From NCBI GenBank assembly GCA_026119935.1, contig JALRMH010000011.1, positions 186,001 through 250,000 on the forward strand: a DNA stretch of 64,000 nucleotides. Direction: 5' to 3'. Positions within the stretch are counted from its first letter, which is position 1; every line of letters begins with the position of its first letter. Below the pieces are notes generated by a model that saw only the letters and a list, made by a program, of their open reading frames with translations, made no database searches and was not told where the DNA came from. Source of the stretch: Endothia cerciana (taxonomy: Eukaryota; Ascomycota; Sordariomycetes; Diaporthales; Cryphonectriaceae). The translations under genes and the position numbers were made by a program. This document shows, piece after piece, positions 45,175 to 55,930 of this stretch.

Positions 45175-47570
45175 GAACGGGAAAGGGAAAAGCCTTGAGT
45201 CGAGCTGCATGTCTCGGTGGAATGTCTCACAGCCCCAACGGTTGCTGCTGCAGCTTGCAGCAGCAACTCCACAGGCGGCGGGACGAGGAACTTTCTCTCT
45301 GGTGGTGGCGGAGAGCGTCTGGGTTGACACGTTGACTGGCCCGGCGACCCATGCATTCTTTTTTTAGCCTACGCTGCGGGGCTCAGGCACACACAGACAC
45401 ACACACTCTCACACCACTCACTCATACTTCACCCACTGTGTACGTATGTACTATTCAAGCAAATCACCACACACGTGCATACAGTAGCAGCCACAAGCAG
45501 AGCAAGCCCGTGTCAGCGAGTGACAGCCTGGCACGCCAGGTCTGCCAGCCAGTGCCTCCGTACATATTCTACTGTACTTTGCTAATGTACTAACTTAAGT
45601 AGCCCTCGCAGATCCCGCGCTCTCATCGCCACCACCACCTGAGACCTGTACCTCCTCTGACCTGAGCCTGGGCCTAAACACCACCTTCCATGTCCCTTGA
45701 GAGGATCCTTAGTGTTTCCTATCCTGGCGAGGCGAATACAGTCATGACTATGCAGCACCCAGCGTAGGATCTATACTAGAAACCCAGGCTCGGCTGATGG
45801 GCGTCCCCCCCTGGGGTTCTAGAAGGTGGTCGGTGGGCCCTACAGTGTACCACATAACATGGACACTCAACCATCACCAAAGAAAGAAGAGGGAGAGAAG
45901 AAAAGAAAGAAAAAAAACTTTGATCTCAGAAGCCCACCTCGGGTATGCGTGGCAGCGGAGTCCGGAATGCCCTCCCAGCCTCCCCCCTCTATAACAGCGG
46001 CCCCAGATTGCTATGGTACACTACCAGCTTCCTCAGGGCTGCAGCCTGCACCGTCACCTTGCGGTGTGTGCAGGGACATGTCATCACAGCAACCCCCGTC
46101 TGCCCCGTTGTCGGTGGCCTCGTGGCAACCCAACCGGTCCCCTCCAAGATGGCCTCCCCAATAGGGTTCAGCCCAAGGCCCCCACTACGCTGCTGCTGTT
46201 AGCCGCCCCCCGCCCCGGTGCCGTGGGAACGCTAACACCCAGCAGGTACAGTAGGGCGGGTTGTCGTCACCGGGCAGGGCCCCTACAACTACACAGATAT
46301 CCCTTTTTGCCACTTCTTTGGATGCCTCTAGAATCTGCATGCTTCGTGGGACTATAGTATGTAAATCAGCACCAGTAACACCATGAGGGCATGTTTTTGT
46401 TTAATAAGAACTTGGTCCTCACTATCGGGGACTTTCCTATCCGGGAGGCCGCACCCGTTGTATTTTGGCCACCGCGTCGTCCCCAGGGGCCTGCGGAGCA
46501 GGTTCTTTCTCTGGATACGATCTTTTTTTTTTTTTCTTTCTCTTTTCTTTCGGTCCTCGCCCTTTGGATCTCGACGAGATTACCCACCCCCCACCCCCCC
46601 CGGCGGTGCTGTAGCGTCCTGTCGTGCGCAGGAGGCCTGCGGGCTGGGTGTGCGCGCCGGGTCGAAGCTCTACCGCACGAGTCCAACCCGTGGGGGTTTG
46701 TTTCATGGCCGCTATACGATATGTATGGGGCTGTCCTACTGGAGCCATAACACGCTCCCGACGGATCGGCAGGCCATGTGCAACAACAGCCTACAGTAGA
46801 GTGTGCTACCCGGGGGCCACAGACGGTGGTCTCAGCACGCCTCGGCACGGTTCGACAGGACCCGTTCCACCCGAGGAAAGAATCTCGCCTCGGGAGCGTC
46901 GAGGGCCGGGGCCTGCGGATCACCGTTCTGTTCCACGAGAAGGGTGGTCGTCCGACAAGACCCTCGAGGCGCGGGAAGTTCTAAGTATAGACGCCTGCCA
47001 ACCCAAGCCACAGAGGCCCGAAACGGAAACTGGTCTTGTGCCCAGGGCGCCGGGGGGGGGGGGGGCGGCGATCGCGAGCTGGCAGGCTGGTTGATTTCTT
47101 GTATGTATGTGTGTATGTGTGTGTGTATGTGGTGCTCCACCTCTGCCCAGCCTCAATTGCCCCCCAATGTTCGAAACGCGGGGCGGCGGCCTGCCAAGCT
47201 TCTGCCGTCGCAAACAGTCGTGGAGCAGCCGTCTCAACCGTCAATCTCGAGCCTTGGCGGTATCGACACGGAAGGGGGGGGAGGGGGGTCTACACCCGCC
47301 AGCGCTGGGGGCTTGAGGCTATGACCTGTAGCACCGCTGTTTGAGCTCCCGGCTCTGATACCCCCGGGGCTCAGTAAAAGAAGAAGAAAGGGTCCGAGGC
47401 TGGGGATGGTATGGTATTGGTGGCCGGATAAGATAATTGTCTGGGGACGACCGCCTTTCCGATATATGTATTTGACATCCCTTCCGGCCTCCTGATGATT
47501 CTTGTAAGAATGTTGTCCGCTGGACTGTAAGCGAAATCAGAGGTTGCAATCACACAGCATATCCAAGTGC

Positions 47571-47636
47571 CCTCTGTCGTGCTTCTGTCGTGCCTCTGCC
47601 GTGCCTCTGTCGTGCCTCTGTCGTGCCTCTGCCATG
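47571..47636 (+). repeat. six-copy 11-bp tandem repeat that ends in the start codon
   Basis: Six adjacent copies of CCTCTGTCGTG with single-base variants start at 47571, 47582, 47593, 47604, 47615 and 47626. The last copy reads CCTCTGCCATG, so its final three bases are the ATG of the following gene. Confidence 0.92.
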
Positions 47637-47815
47637 GACCCATACAGAATGACCAAGAACCAGCGCATAAGGCGACGGTACCGGAGGAACGGCGAGCACA
47701 TGAACGGGGCTCAGGCTGACGAGGGCTCTGTTCGACGAGCTTTGTCGCATTTTGATGAGGCCGGCAGCAAGGAGGATATTGACAAGCAGAAGGTCGAAGA
47801 AAGGGACAAGGAAGG

Positions 47816-47849
<34 letters not shown>

Positions 47850-48939
47850 AATGACGACGACGACAAGCCAAAGTCCCAAAGCACGGCATCCTCTTCAGCA
47901 ACGTCAGGCACAACAGTTCCCTCTCCGCACACGACCACTACAGTTCATCAGTCCACCAGCCAGGCAACCCTCACGCAGGCCTCCACGACAACGCATAGCT
48001 CCCCTGCCACCTCGGCGACCGTGGCTGCAACAGGGGCGGCATCGACCACCCTGGACCGCCAGACCCCAGCTCCGACGTCAGCCGCCGACGCGGCGGCCTC
48101 CACAGCGACTACGGACACAACTCACAAACAGAGCCAGGCCAGCGGTCACGGTCATGGCTCGTCGACGGCCAACGCGGCCGCGATCGTATTCGTGGTGATA
48201 GGTACGTCGAGTTCCCAGGTCATGACCTGACCACCACGCGTCCTCCCATCGGATATCCCGGCTGAGCATCCCGACAGGATCCCTGGCCGCCGCCGGCCTC
48301 CTGGGCTACCTCCTGTGGAAGCTCTACCGGCGACGCCAGCGCCGGGACGGACCGCCGGCACCGGGCCCCAGTGGGCACCGCTCCGGCCCCAAGTCAGACA
48401 TCCGGATCATGGACGAGGCGGTGGGCGCCGCCTACGACGCCGAGGACGGCCGGGGGCCGACCCCGCTATACGGCGGGCCCATCATCCCGGACACGGGGGG
48501 GCGCGAGGCCGAGGCGCGGCCCCCGGCGCGGAGGAACTGGCTCGCCCGCCAGGTGGACAGGGCCGCCGCCGCCCGGCAGCCCCGGGATGATGGGCCCTCG
48601 CCGGGGGACGAGGCAGTCTCCAGGTGGATGGACCGCCACGCCAGCCGCATGCTCGACCCGGCGTGCGCGCGCGCCAGCGTCGTGTCGGCCGTCCCCAGCT
48701 CGCTGGGGCCCCCGCCGTCGGTGTCCCCCGCGTCGGTGGTGGGCGGCGGCCGGCGCGAGAGCGTGCTGAGCGAGATGGGCCGGATCCGGCGGGCGGCCGT
48801 GCCCCCGCCGCTCGACCTGGGGGTGCTGGAGAGGTTTCGCCAGGCGCAGGTCCAGGCGACCGCCGGGAGGGATGGCGTTGAGGGTGGCCCCCAGCGGCCT
48901 CCCCCTGCTCTTCCTCCTCCTCGGCCATCAGGCGGGTGA
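47634..48939 (+). CDS. Ser/Thr-rich single-pass membrane protein
   Basis: Exons 47634-48201 and 48278-48939 (76 bp GT-AG intron, phase 1), 409 aa. The N-terminus has basic KNQRIRRRYRR and no signal peptide. Next come poly-Ala/poly-Asp (about 61-77) and a Ser/Thr/Ala-rich region (80-175). One membrane segment at 180-204 (AAAIVFVVI|GSLAAAGLLGYLLW) is completed only by splicing. A positively charged KLYRRRQRR stop follows, then a 200-residue Pro/Arg/Gly-rich tail containing RRNWLARQVDR and EAVSRWMDRHASRML. The stalk-membrane-tail plan resembles fungal Mid2-like or SKG6-type proteins, but without a cleavable signal the topology is uncertain. The sensor role is inferred only. Confidence 0.72.
47812..47863 (+). 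repeat. GCC/GAC trinucleotide repeat in coding sequence
   Basis: About eight GCC and then eight interrupted GAC codons encode poly-Ala followed by poly-Asp in the N-terminal part of the single-pass protein. Confidence 0.85.
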
Positions 48940-49272
48940 CATCTGGAGGTTATGAGAGGCGGTGCTCAGGGCCCGCCGGTGGGAGAGCGGGCGGAAGGAC
49001 CGATAGATCGAGCATGGAGCTTCAATGATATACATATCCTACGATACCCCGGAAGGCAGGTATACTCAGCCGGCCCACTTCCCCTTACCTCGGATACCCG
49101 GCGATGTGCTAGTCCATTATTTGGGGTTAACTCTTGATTCGGATGATACATTACCGCCGCCGTTTCTATTCCTCTATGTGGGTATCAATACTAGGTCATG
49201 CCGCTCTAAAAAAAACCTGTGGTTCAGTCTTCCCCGTGACGTCTAGGTAACGACGCCGCCTCGCGAGGCTCG
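48940..49272. other. convergent intergenic region
   Basis: 333 bp between the single-pass membrane protein and the ankyrin-CorA gene, presumably both 3' UTRs. Nothing else was seen. Confidence 0.5.
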
Positions 49273-52200
49273 CTATGGGCGCAGGTACGCGCCCCTGGCT
49301 CCCGCGGCCCCCGTCTCGATATCGTCCTCGGCGAACCCTTTCCTGCCCGAGCTGGACACGTGAGACAGCGTCCTCGACAGCGCGCTCACGCCCGAGGCCT
49401 TCGTGTACTCCCGATACATCTTCCCCGGACTGCCGCCGTCGTCCATCTCCCCGCGCCAGACGACGGTCTCGTTGCTCCTGCCCCTGGTCATGGGCATGGG
49501 CTCGTACATGGGCTGCATCTCGACGGCGCGGGGGGGCGGCTCCTTCTTCCTGCTGTAATGCCGTTTCGTGAACGAGTAGAAGGCCTCGGCGGCCTTGGTG
49601 ATGTCGACCACCGTGAAGGCCATCAGGATGAACACCGTCGAGATGGCCAGCCCCCCGCCGAAGGTCCAGGTGGCCACGTAGGAGGGCGAGAGGCCGTCGC
49701 TCCAGGTGTCGATGCTGATGCCGAAGTACGCGGCGATGAAGGACATGGGCATGAAGATGATGGTCACGATCGTGAACACCATCACCGTCTGGCCCTCCCT
49801 CGCGGCGGCCAGCGCCTGCTCGCTGGCGAAGCGCGCCTCCAGCGCGTTCGAGTGTTTCTGCTTGAGGTCGAGCAGATCCGTCAGGCTCTTGTAGAGCCTC
49901 TCCGCCTGCTCGTCCATGGCGTCGATGTCCCGCTTGTGCACCTTGAGGCGGCGCTCCTGGTCGAGGGTGCGCTTGCGGATGTCCATGACGAAGCTGCTGA
50001 CCTTCCGGTTCGAGCCGTAGCCGGCGCTGAGCTCGTCGATCAGGCAGCTCCTGAGGTCGCCGAGCGTGAACAGCTGCGAGTTGAGGACCATGGTCAGGAT
50101 GTTGAGCTCGTCCCGGATGTCCCTGACCTCGGTCAACAGCGAGGTCTCGGTCCTGATGTCCAGCAGCGGGTCGAAGGATTCGTGCTCGTCGATCTTCTGC
50201 TTGCGTAGGCTGTTGCGCAGTTTATGTCGCCGTTTTGGGCGCAACCACTGGTTTGACTGCGTGGACGCCTGTTCAAACCGGTGAAAGAGCTGCGTCAGCT
50301 CTTCGGTGGCGCTGCCCACTGAGCTCTCGAACATGTCGAGGAACTGGTAGTTCTGGTCGTCCGACCGGTGGCGCGAAAACACTGATTGATGGCGCGTTAG
50401 GAACAGATCTTTTCTTCTTCTTCTTCTTCTTCCCCCTCCTTCAGGAACAGTCGAAAAGGGATGGCGAGGGGCCGCCTGGGTACGAGAGCCCACTTACTTC
50501 CAGAGCAGCGGCTCGAGATCAGAATGGCGAGGTCGTAGGCTGATCGGATCGGTGGCCGGGTCTTGGCGTTCATCTCCTCCATAATGCCGTCCAGCACGTT
50601 CAGAGGATCCTTGACGTGATGCTCCCAACGCCCCGGGAAACTTGTGACAACGAGATCTGGAAGAGTCAGCCCCGAGGCTGCTCCGGAGGGTGTACGGGAC
50701 CACATACCTTTGCCGAGCACGAACAGCCACAGCTGGTCGACCATGAACACCTTGCGTTGCTGGCCTGTATTCTCGCAGTACCGATAGACCACCTGGTCCC
50801 TGTCCCGGGCGCTTGTGTCCATGCCGTGGTAGAAGAACTGATCCAGGGTTCGTCGGGGGTGGATCTGCGGTTTGCCGGGCAGGTAGGCCTGCAGGAGCAA
50901 CATGTTCGGCGAGGTGCTTGATGATGCGGCGTAGTCCGCGGCCCCGACAAGCTTCACCGCGTCCGTCATCTTCTGTCGCCCCTCGTCCGTCTCGTAGTGC
51001 AGATATGGCATCTGCATACAGCCATTAGCCATGTAGTCTCACAAGACGTCTGACAGCTACGTACGAATAGCACTATCTTCCCGTCCCCCCCGGGCATCTT
51101 GGGGGACAGGGTCATCTGCGACAGGTTGCTGGAGCTCCGGCGGACCGGCGAGGGCCTGATGTCTAGCATGTCAGGGTCAGAGCCTGACTCCTCGCTCGAA
51201 TGCAGCGACGAGATGCGTTGACAAAACGGCCGCATGAAGTTCGCGTGTGGCAGGGGACCACGATGTTCCTGCTCGAAGCACTTGGCCACCGCCTTGTAAC
51301 TCTCGAGGTCTCGACAGCCAGACTCGGTGAACCATTTCGTCAGCAGGGTCTCGACCCAGGCAATCTATGTCAATGTGAGCATGTGTTCTAGAAAATCAGG
51401 GAAAGAGAGAGAGAGAGAGAGAGAGAGATCTTACATTATTCGTGGGGAGATGAATCCATTTAAAGTCATTCTCGCCTCTGGCACTGTTTGTCCAGGTCGG
51501 GACTTTGGGCTTGTTGCTCTTCTGGTTCCACCCGTACAGAACGTCGTATACCGGGTGCTTGAATATGCGCTGTTTCTCGCCGAACTGCTTGAACTCTACG
51601 ACGGTAGCGTTGAACGCCTTGCAGGCATCCTGTACGACACGGGGCAGCCTGTCGCTGTTTCGTACCGGCGACAGGAGCTCAACCAGGTGATAGTGACCCT
51701 TTTCCGCGGCACAGAGCCAGGGAGCGCGGGCGAAGCCGTCCTTGAGGCCCAGGTCCGCATCCTCCCGGGCGAGGATGGCGTGGACCACATCCTCGAACCC
51801 GTTGAAGGCCGCCCAGTGCAGGGCCGTCATGCCGTTGGACAATGTGGCGTTGACGGCAGCCCCGGCCTCCAGCAGCAGCTCGACCACGGACGCCAGGCCC
51901 TTCTGGGCGGCGTTGTGCAGGGGGGTCCAGCCTCCGTCGCTGACGGCGCGCGCGTCGGCATGGTGGCGGAGCAGGAGCCTCATGATGTCGTCCGTGCGTG
52001 TGGGATCGCTGCTGTCGACTGCGAGGTGGAGCGCCGTGCGGCCGCGGTTGTTCTCGGCAGAGACGTTGGCGCCGTTCTCCAGGAGCATCTCGGCCAGGTC
52101 GTAAAAGCCGTTGGTGGCGGCCCACAGGAGCGGTGTGCGCCCGATCTGGTCCTTGAACTCGACATTCGCACCGTACCTCAGGAGCAGCCGGACGCATTGC

Positions 52201-52730
52201 ATGGTGCCGGTACCCCGGGTCGCGGCGCTCGACTTCTCGGCGGCCAAGGCCAGCAGCGGGGTCCGGCCGTCTCGGTCCTCCGCGTCGACATGGGCACCTC
52301 TGGCAAGGAGGATCTCGACGATATCCTTGTGGCCCCTCCCGCTGGCGGCCAAGAGGGGGGTCTGCTCATTGCGGTCCCTCGCCTCCAGGTCCGGGCCCCG
52401 CGACAAGAGCTCCAGCAGCACGGCAGTCTGGCCGCTCTGTGCCGCACGGAACAGGGCGGGGAATTCATCGTCGGCTGATGCGTCGACTTCGGCCCCGTGC
52501 TCGAGCAGGAGGCGGATAATCTCAAGGTTGTCGCGAGCCGAGGCCTTCTGCAGCGCCCTCCGGAGGGCGGCGCGGTCCTTGGCTGAGGCCCACGGCGATC
52601 CCTCCTTTAGTACGGAGCGGACCTTGTCCTCATTACCCCGTGCGGAAGCAGCGAGGAGATCACGGTGGCGCTGCTCCGGCTGGGTGCTGACGGTGCTGGC
52701 ATTGCTGGCCTGGCTGGACTTGTTGGCCAT
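49273..52730 (-). CDS. ankyrin-repeat / CorA-like membrane fusion protein
   Basis: Five exons: 52730-51435, 51364-51065, 51011-50708, 50656-50498 and 50408-49273, giving 1064 aa. Residues 20-370 hold about nine ankyrin repeats (TPLLAASGRGHKDIVEILL, TPLLWAATNGFYDLAEMLL, TALHWAAFNGFEDVVHAIL). Residues about 405-890 are the long soluble CorA-like domain, including FKWIHLPTNN|IAWVETLL and a helical KVHKRDIDAMDEQAERLY segment. Two membrane helices lie at about 894-915 and 930-954. The loop reads YFGIS where Mg2+ channels have GMN. The C-terminal tail is cytosolic and Pro/Ser-rich. The fusion is a known type in Sordariomycetes; ion selectivity is unproven because GMN is missing. The ankyrin part suggests regulated or scaffolded gating. 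Confidence 0.9.
51365..51434 (-). other. intron 1 of the ankyrin-CorA gene with a TC repeat at the donor
   Basis: 70 bp. Donor GTAAGA is followed directly by about eleven TC units (51408-51429 on + is GA). The acceptor is ACATAG. The repeat lies between the donor and the probable branch point. Confidence 0.85.
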
Positions 52731-54713
52731 CGGGACGAGAGGCTGTGCTGGAGTCCCACCGGCGGGATAGCTCTAAGGGGGAGGGAGGTCTCGATCATCT
52801 TGCCCTCTCTCGACGCGTCTGCGCGTCGGTACTGGCGGGAAAGGACTGTGGTAAAGTACAATGCATGAACGGGCTCCGCGAGGGAGTCTCGCCCGCCCCA
52901 CCGGCAGAGGGAGGGATTCAGGACCAGGAGTGGGTATTTGTGCGGGCCAACATCCCCACGCTGGTGATTGGGTGCAACATCGGAATGTGCTGGTAGCCAA
53001 ACGATTGTTCATCCCGGAGAGGCCCAGGCACGCTTGGGCCGTTGAAAGAAATGGGGTTCAGAAGTCGCGGGTGCATCCCAGATGTCGTCCGGAATGACTC
53101 CTGCTTGGGCCGCCCCTATTGATCCCTGGGCTATATCCGCAATCCCAGTCCCTGAGCACCACGCGTGAGGGCGTCCACCAAAGACGCACCAAGATGCTGC
53201 CAACAGCAAACGGCGTGCACTACGAACTGATGAATACTGTACGATAAGGTGTGACCCTCGCCCAATTTCCGAACTGACGTACGCCAGGCGCTTCCGTATA
53301 TCCCTGAGCCTTCACTCGTTCTCAGACCTCTGATCAGCCGTGTGACCCACGACGGCCAACCCGCACGAAAGGGACCCCCAGCAGCAGCCTCTGCTATAAA
53401 CCATCCCGTGCGCGGAATCAGGAATGTTTAACATTGGATCTTGTCATCACCATGTGCCTAGCATTTGCTGTAGGGACTGCAGGACTGTAAGCAGCATTGG
53501 AGGGTCTAAAATCGAGCCCACCCCATAACGCGAACGGTCAAGTGCAATACCCGGTACTTTATTGGCTCTAGATTGTTTTGAAATTACTTCTTCTGGGGGG
53601 GGGGAGGAGAGGGGGGGCCCCTCTGCGAGGTGCTGCCCTGGACCAAGCCTCGCGCGCCCAAGATGTCTCTCAAGGTGGACGCAAGCATCCTGCAGACGCT
53701 CTCGAAAAAGTGTCTGTAGGACGGCCCACTGGGACGAGGCCTTGTTTCGATGTTCTTCACCCTCACACTATGCATGCATCTCAGGCTCGGGTGCTTCCGG
53801 GCGGGATGAGCCGCGGATGTGGCGGGGCGTCACTGGAGGAACCACTCCCAGCGCCAGGCTTCGGCCAGGGACAAATCTGGTGGGCATGGTCGTGCGGCTC
53901 GGTCTCATAAGGAAAACAAAAGGGCGCCCTCGACGGGATACCATGGCCATTTGCCACCTCTCGCTGGCTCTCGGGGGCAGAAGAACCGGTGTGTCGCCGC
54001 AGATGAAGCCCCCACAGAACTTGACTGCCTTGCCATCGTGCCACTATTACCATAGCGTTAGGTACTACGTACTGTAATCATCATACTATATACCAGGTTT
54101 TCCCGGGGCCCGCACCTGGCACCGCCAGCATTGGTTACGACTACGTACAAGCAGGAACGCGCCAAACAAGAGTCTCACTGGTACACGGCCAACAACACCT
54201 GGACCCCATCAGTTCAGAGCTTACTTTACGCGTCAGTACAGAACCAGGCGGCGGTGATGCGGGCGATCATAAGCCCTCGGACGGCCCGCCCATGGGCTCC
54301 CGTCACCCGCCGGCGCTGATTTCGAAGCAGGATTACCCAACACTCCCATCTGGCTCTGACTGACCTCTTTCCTGCTGCTGGCACAAGGTCATGCCAGATG
54401 CACGGCGGGCCGCTCCGTAACATCGTGTCCCCGGCTGACATAAGTTGGCGGGTTATCCGCAAGCAGCCAGCTAGTGCATCACGGGCTAGATGACATCAAA
54501 GTACTAATGGATGTCATTTTTCACTGATCTCATAATGATGCTATCTATCTCTATACATAGGTGCATATAATATATATGAGCTAACTTGTAGGCCTCCTTC
54601 CCTCTCATCTGCCCCCATCAATCGCACTCTCATCTTCCTGTGCCAAGCGTCCTCTCATCTGCCTCTATCAACCGCTCACACCGACTGCACCCAGCACTAG
54701 ACCACTGCAAACC
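52731..54713. other. 2 kb intergenic region, divergent promoters
   Basis: Separates the start codons of the ankyrin-CorA gene and the DJ-1-type gene. Open frames (for example 53562-54077 on +) carry no motif. A TATATATAT stretch at about 54567-54577 and a 29 bp direct repeat lie in the last 150 bp before the DJ-1-type ATG. Confidence 0.5.
54601..54679 (+). repeat. direct repeat in the leader of the DJ-1-type gene
   Basis: CCTCTCATCTGCC followed by C/T-variant CCATCAATCGC occurs at 54601-54629 and again at 54651-54679, with a few substitutions, 50 bp apart. It ends 35 bp before the ATG. Confidence 0.7.
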
Positions 54714-55486
54714 ATGGCCCCCAAGAAGATCCTCATCGTCCTCTCCTCCCACAGCCAGCTCGGCACCAGCGGCAAGCCCACCGGCTGGTACCTGGTACGG
54801 AACCCCCCGCCCCCGCCCCGAGGATAGAAACCCCAAGAAGCTCCGGAGTAGCTAACCACCACCATCGCCACCACCCACCACAGCCGGAGGTGGCCCACCC
54901 CTACGACGCCTTCGTCAAGGCAAACATCGAGCTGACCTTCGCCTCGCCGAAGGGCGGCCGCGCGCCCCTCGACCCGGCCTCCGTCGAGCTGTTCGAGTCC
55001 GACGCCTCCTCGGCCTCCTTCCTGGCGGAGCACAGGGACCTGTGGGAGAACACGCGCCCGCTGTCCGAGCTCGCCGCCTCGGCCGCGGACGGGTACGACG
55101 CCGTCTTCTACCCGGGGGGCCACGGCCCCATGTACGACCTCGCCGTCGACGCCACCTCGCAGGGGATCATCGCCGCCTTCGCGGCCCGGGGCAAGGTCGT
55201 GGCGGCCGTGTGCCACGGCCCCGCGGCGCTCGTCAACGTCGAGGGCCTGCTGGACGGGCGGGAGGTCACGGGGTTCAGCAACGCCGAGGAGGACGCGGTG
55301 GAGCTGAGCCGGTTCATGCCGTTCATGCTGGAGACCAGGCTGGACGAGGCGAGCGGGGGCCGGTTCGTCAAGGCCGACGAGCCGTTTGCGGAGAAGGTGG
55401 TCGTCAGCGGGAACGTCATCACGGGACAGAACCCGGGGAGCTCCCACAAGATCGGGGCAGAGATCGTGAAGGCTATCGGGGCCTAG
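54714..55486 (+). CDS. Hsp31/DJ-1-type glyoxalase (glutathione-independent)
   Basis: Exons 54714-54794 and 54884-55486 (89 bp intron, phase 0), giving 227 aa. The N-terminus MAPKKILIVLSSH is the first strand of the flavodoxin-like fold, and TGWYL|PEVAHPY brings the candidate Glu29. YPGGHGPMYDL (103-113) and VVAAVCHGPAAL (catalytic Cys137, His138) complete the Cys-His-Glu set of Hsp31-like enzymes, which convert methylglyoxal to lactate without glutathione and protect against carbonyl stress. Yeast Hsp31 is 237 aa, so the length fits. Exon 2 is very GC-rich. A TATA-like element lies about 135 bp upstream. Alternatives are other DJ-1/PfpI hydrolases, but the HGP after Cys favours Hsp31. Confidence 0.93.
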
Positions 55487-55930
55487 GGGGTGGCCGATAG
55501 GAGGATAGAAGTGAAGCAATCCCGATACTAAATTGTTAAGACGTAGCCCCCTACAGTTTCTGAGCACGTGAGATCTGGGGTGAAGGACTGGTTGGTCGTA
55601 GTGAGGCAAGACCCGGATGAGGGTTTTGGGAGGTCAAGTAAGTACCAGAAGGGAATCTGTGTAGGTTCGATGGATTTGGGAACTACTTGAAGGCAAAACG
55701 GGGCCTGTTAAATAGCTCGCATGGCCCAAAATATGTAAATAGACACCCCCCCCCCCCAAAAAAAGCCCGCTGCTGCAGGGGGCACAAAAATAAAGCCAGG
55801 GTCAAGATGATGGTTGCCACCCCGACCTTTATGTGTAGGCACCTGGCGTGAGCCTAGCGTGCCTATCACCTATATGCTAGTCTAGACGAAGAAGAATTCT
55901 CCCGTAGGTAGACCACTCCCTCAGAGAAGC
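55487..55930. other. convergent intergenic region with C-run/A-run junction
   Basis: 444 bp between two stop codons. A run of 12 C followed by 7 A lies at 55746-55764. Otherwise it is presumed 3' UTR. Confidence 0.5.

Larger units (their letters stand above)
44153..47570. other. 3.4 kb repeat-rich region without a convincing gene
   Basis: Contains an AT dinucleotide run (44192-44213), a GA/GGGA tract (44693-44785), a CAA repeat (about 45101-45131) followed by a poly-A of about 26 (45149-45174), a poly-T (about 46528-46541), G runs near 44437 and 47048, and GT-rich sequence near 47101-47131. Open frames have low-complexity translations. It includes the divergent promoters of the two single-pass surface proteins. 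Confidence 0.6.

Noticed and set aside
49360..50208. 282-codon + frame opposite the CorA domain
   Set aside because: Antisense shadow of a GC-rich exon with His/Arg/Val/Gly-rich, unstructured translation.
51327..52478. 383-codon + frame opposite the ankyrin repeats
   Set aside because: Antisense shadow whose periodicity mirrors the ankyrin codons; no independent motif.
54668..55609. 313-codon - frame opposite the DJ-1-type gene
   Set aside because: Shadow frame of a very GC-rich exon; the + strand carries the complete catalytic set.
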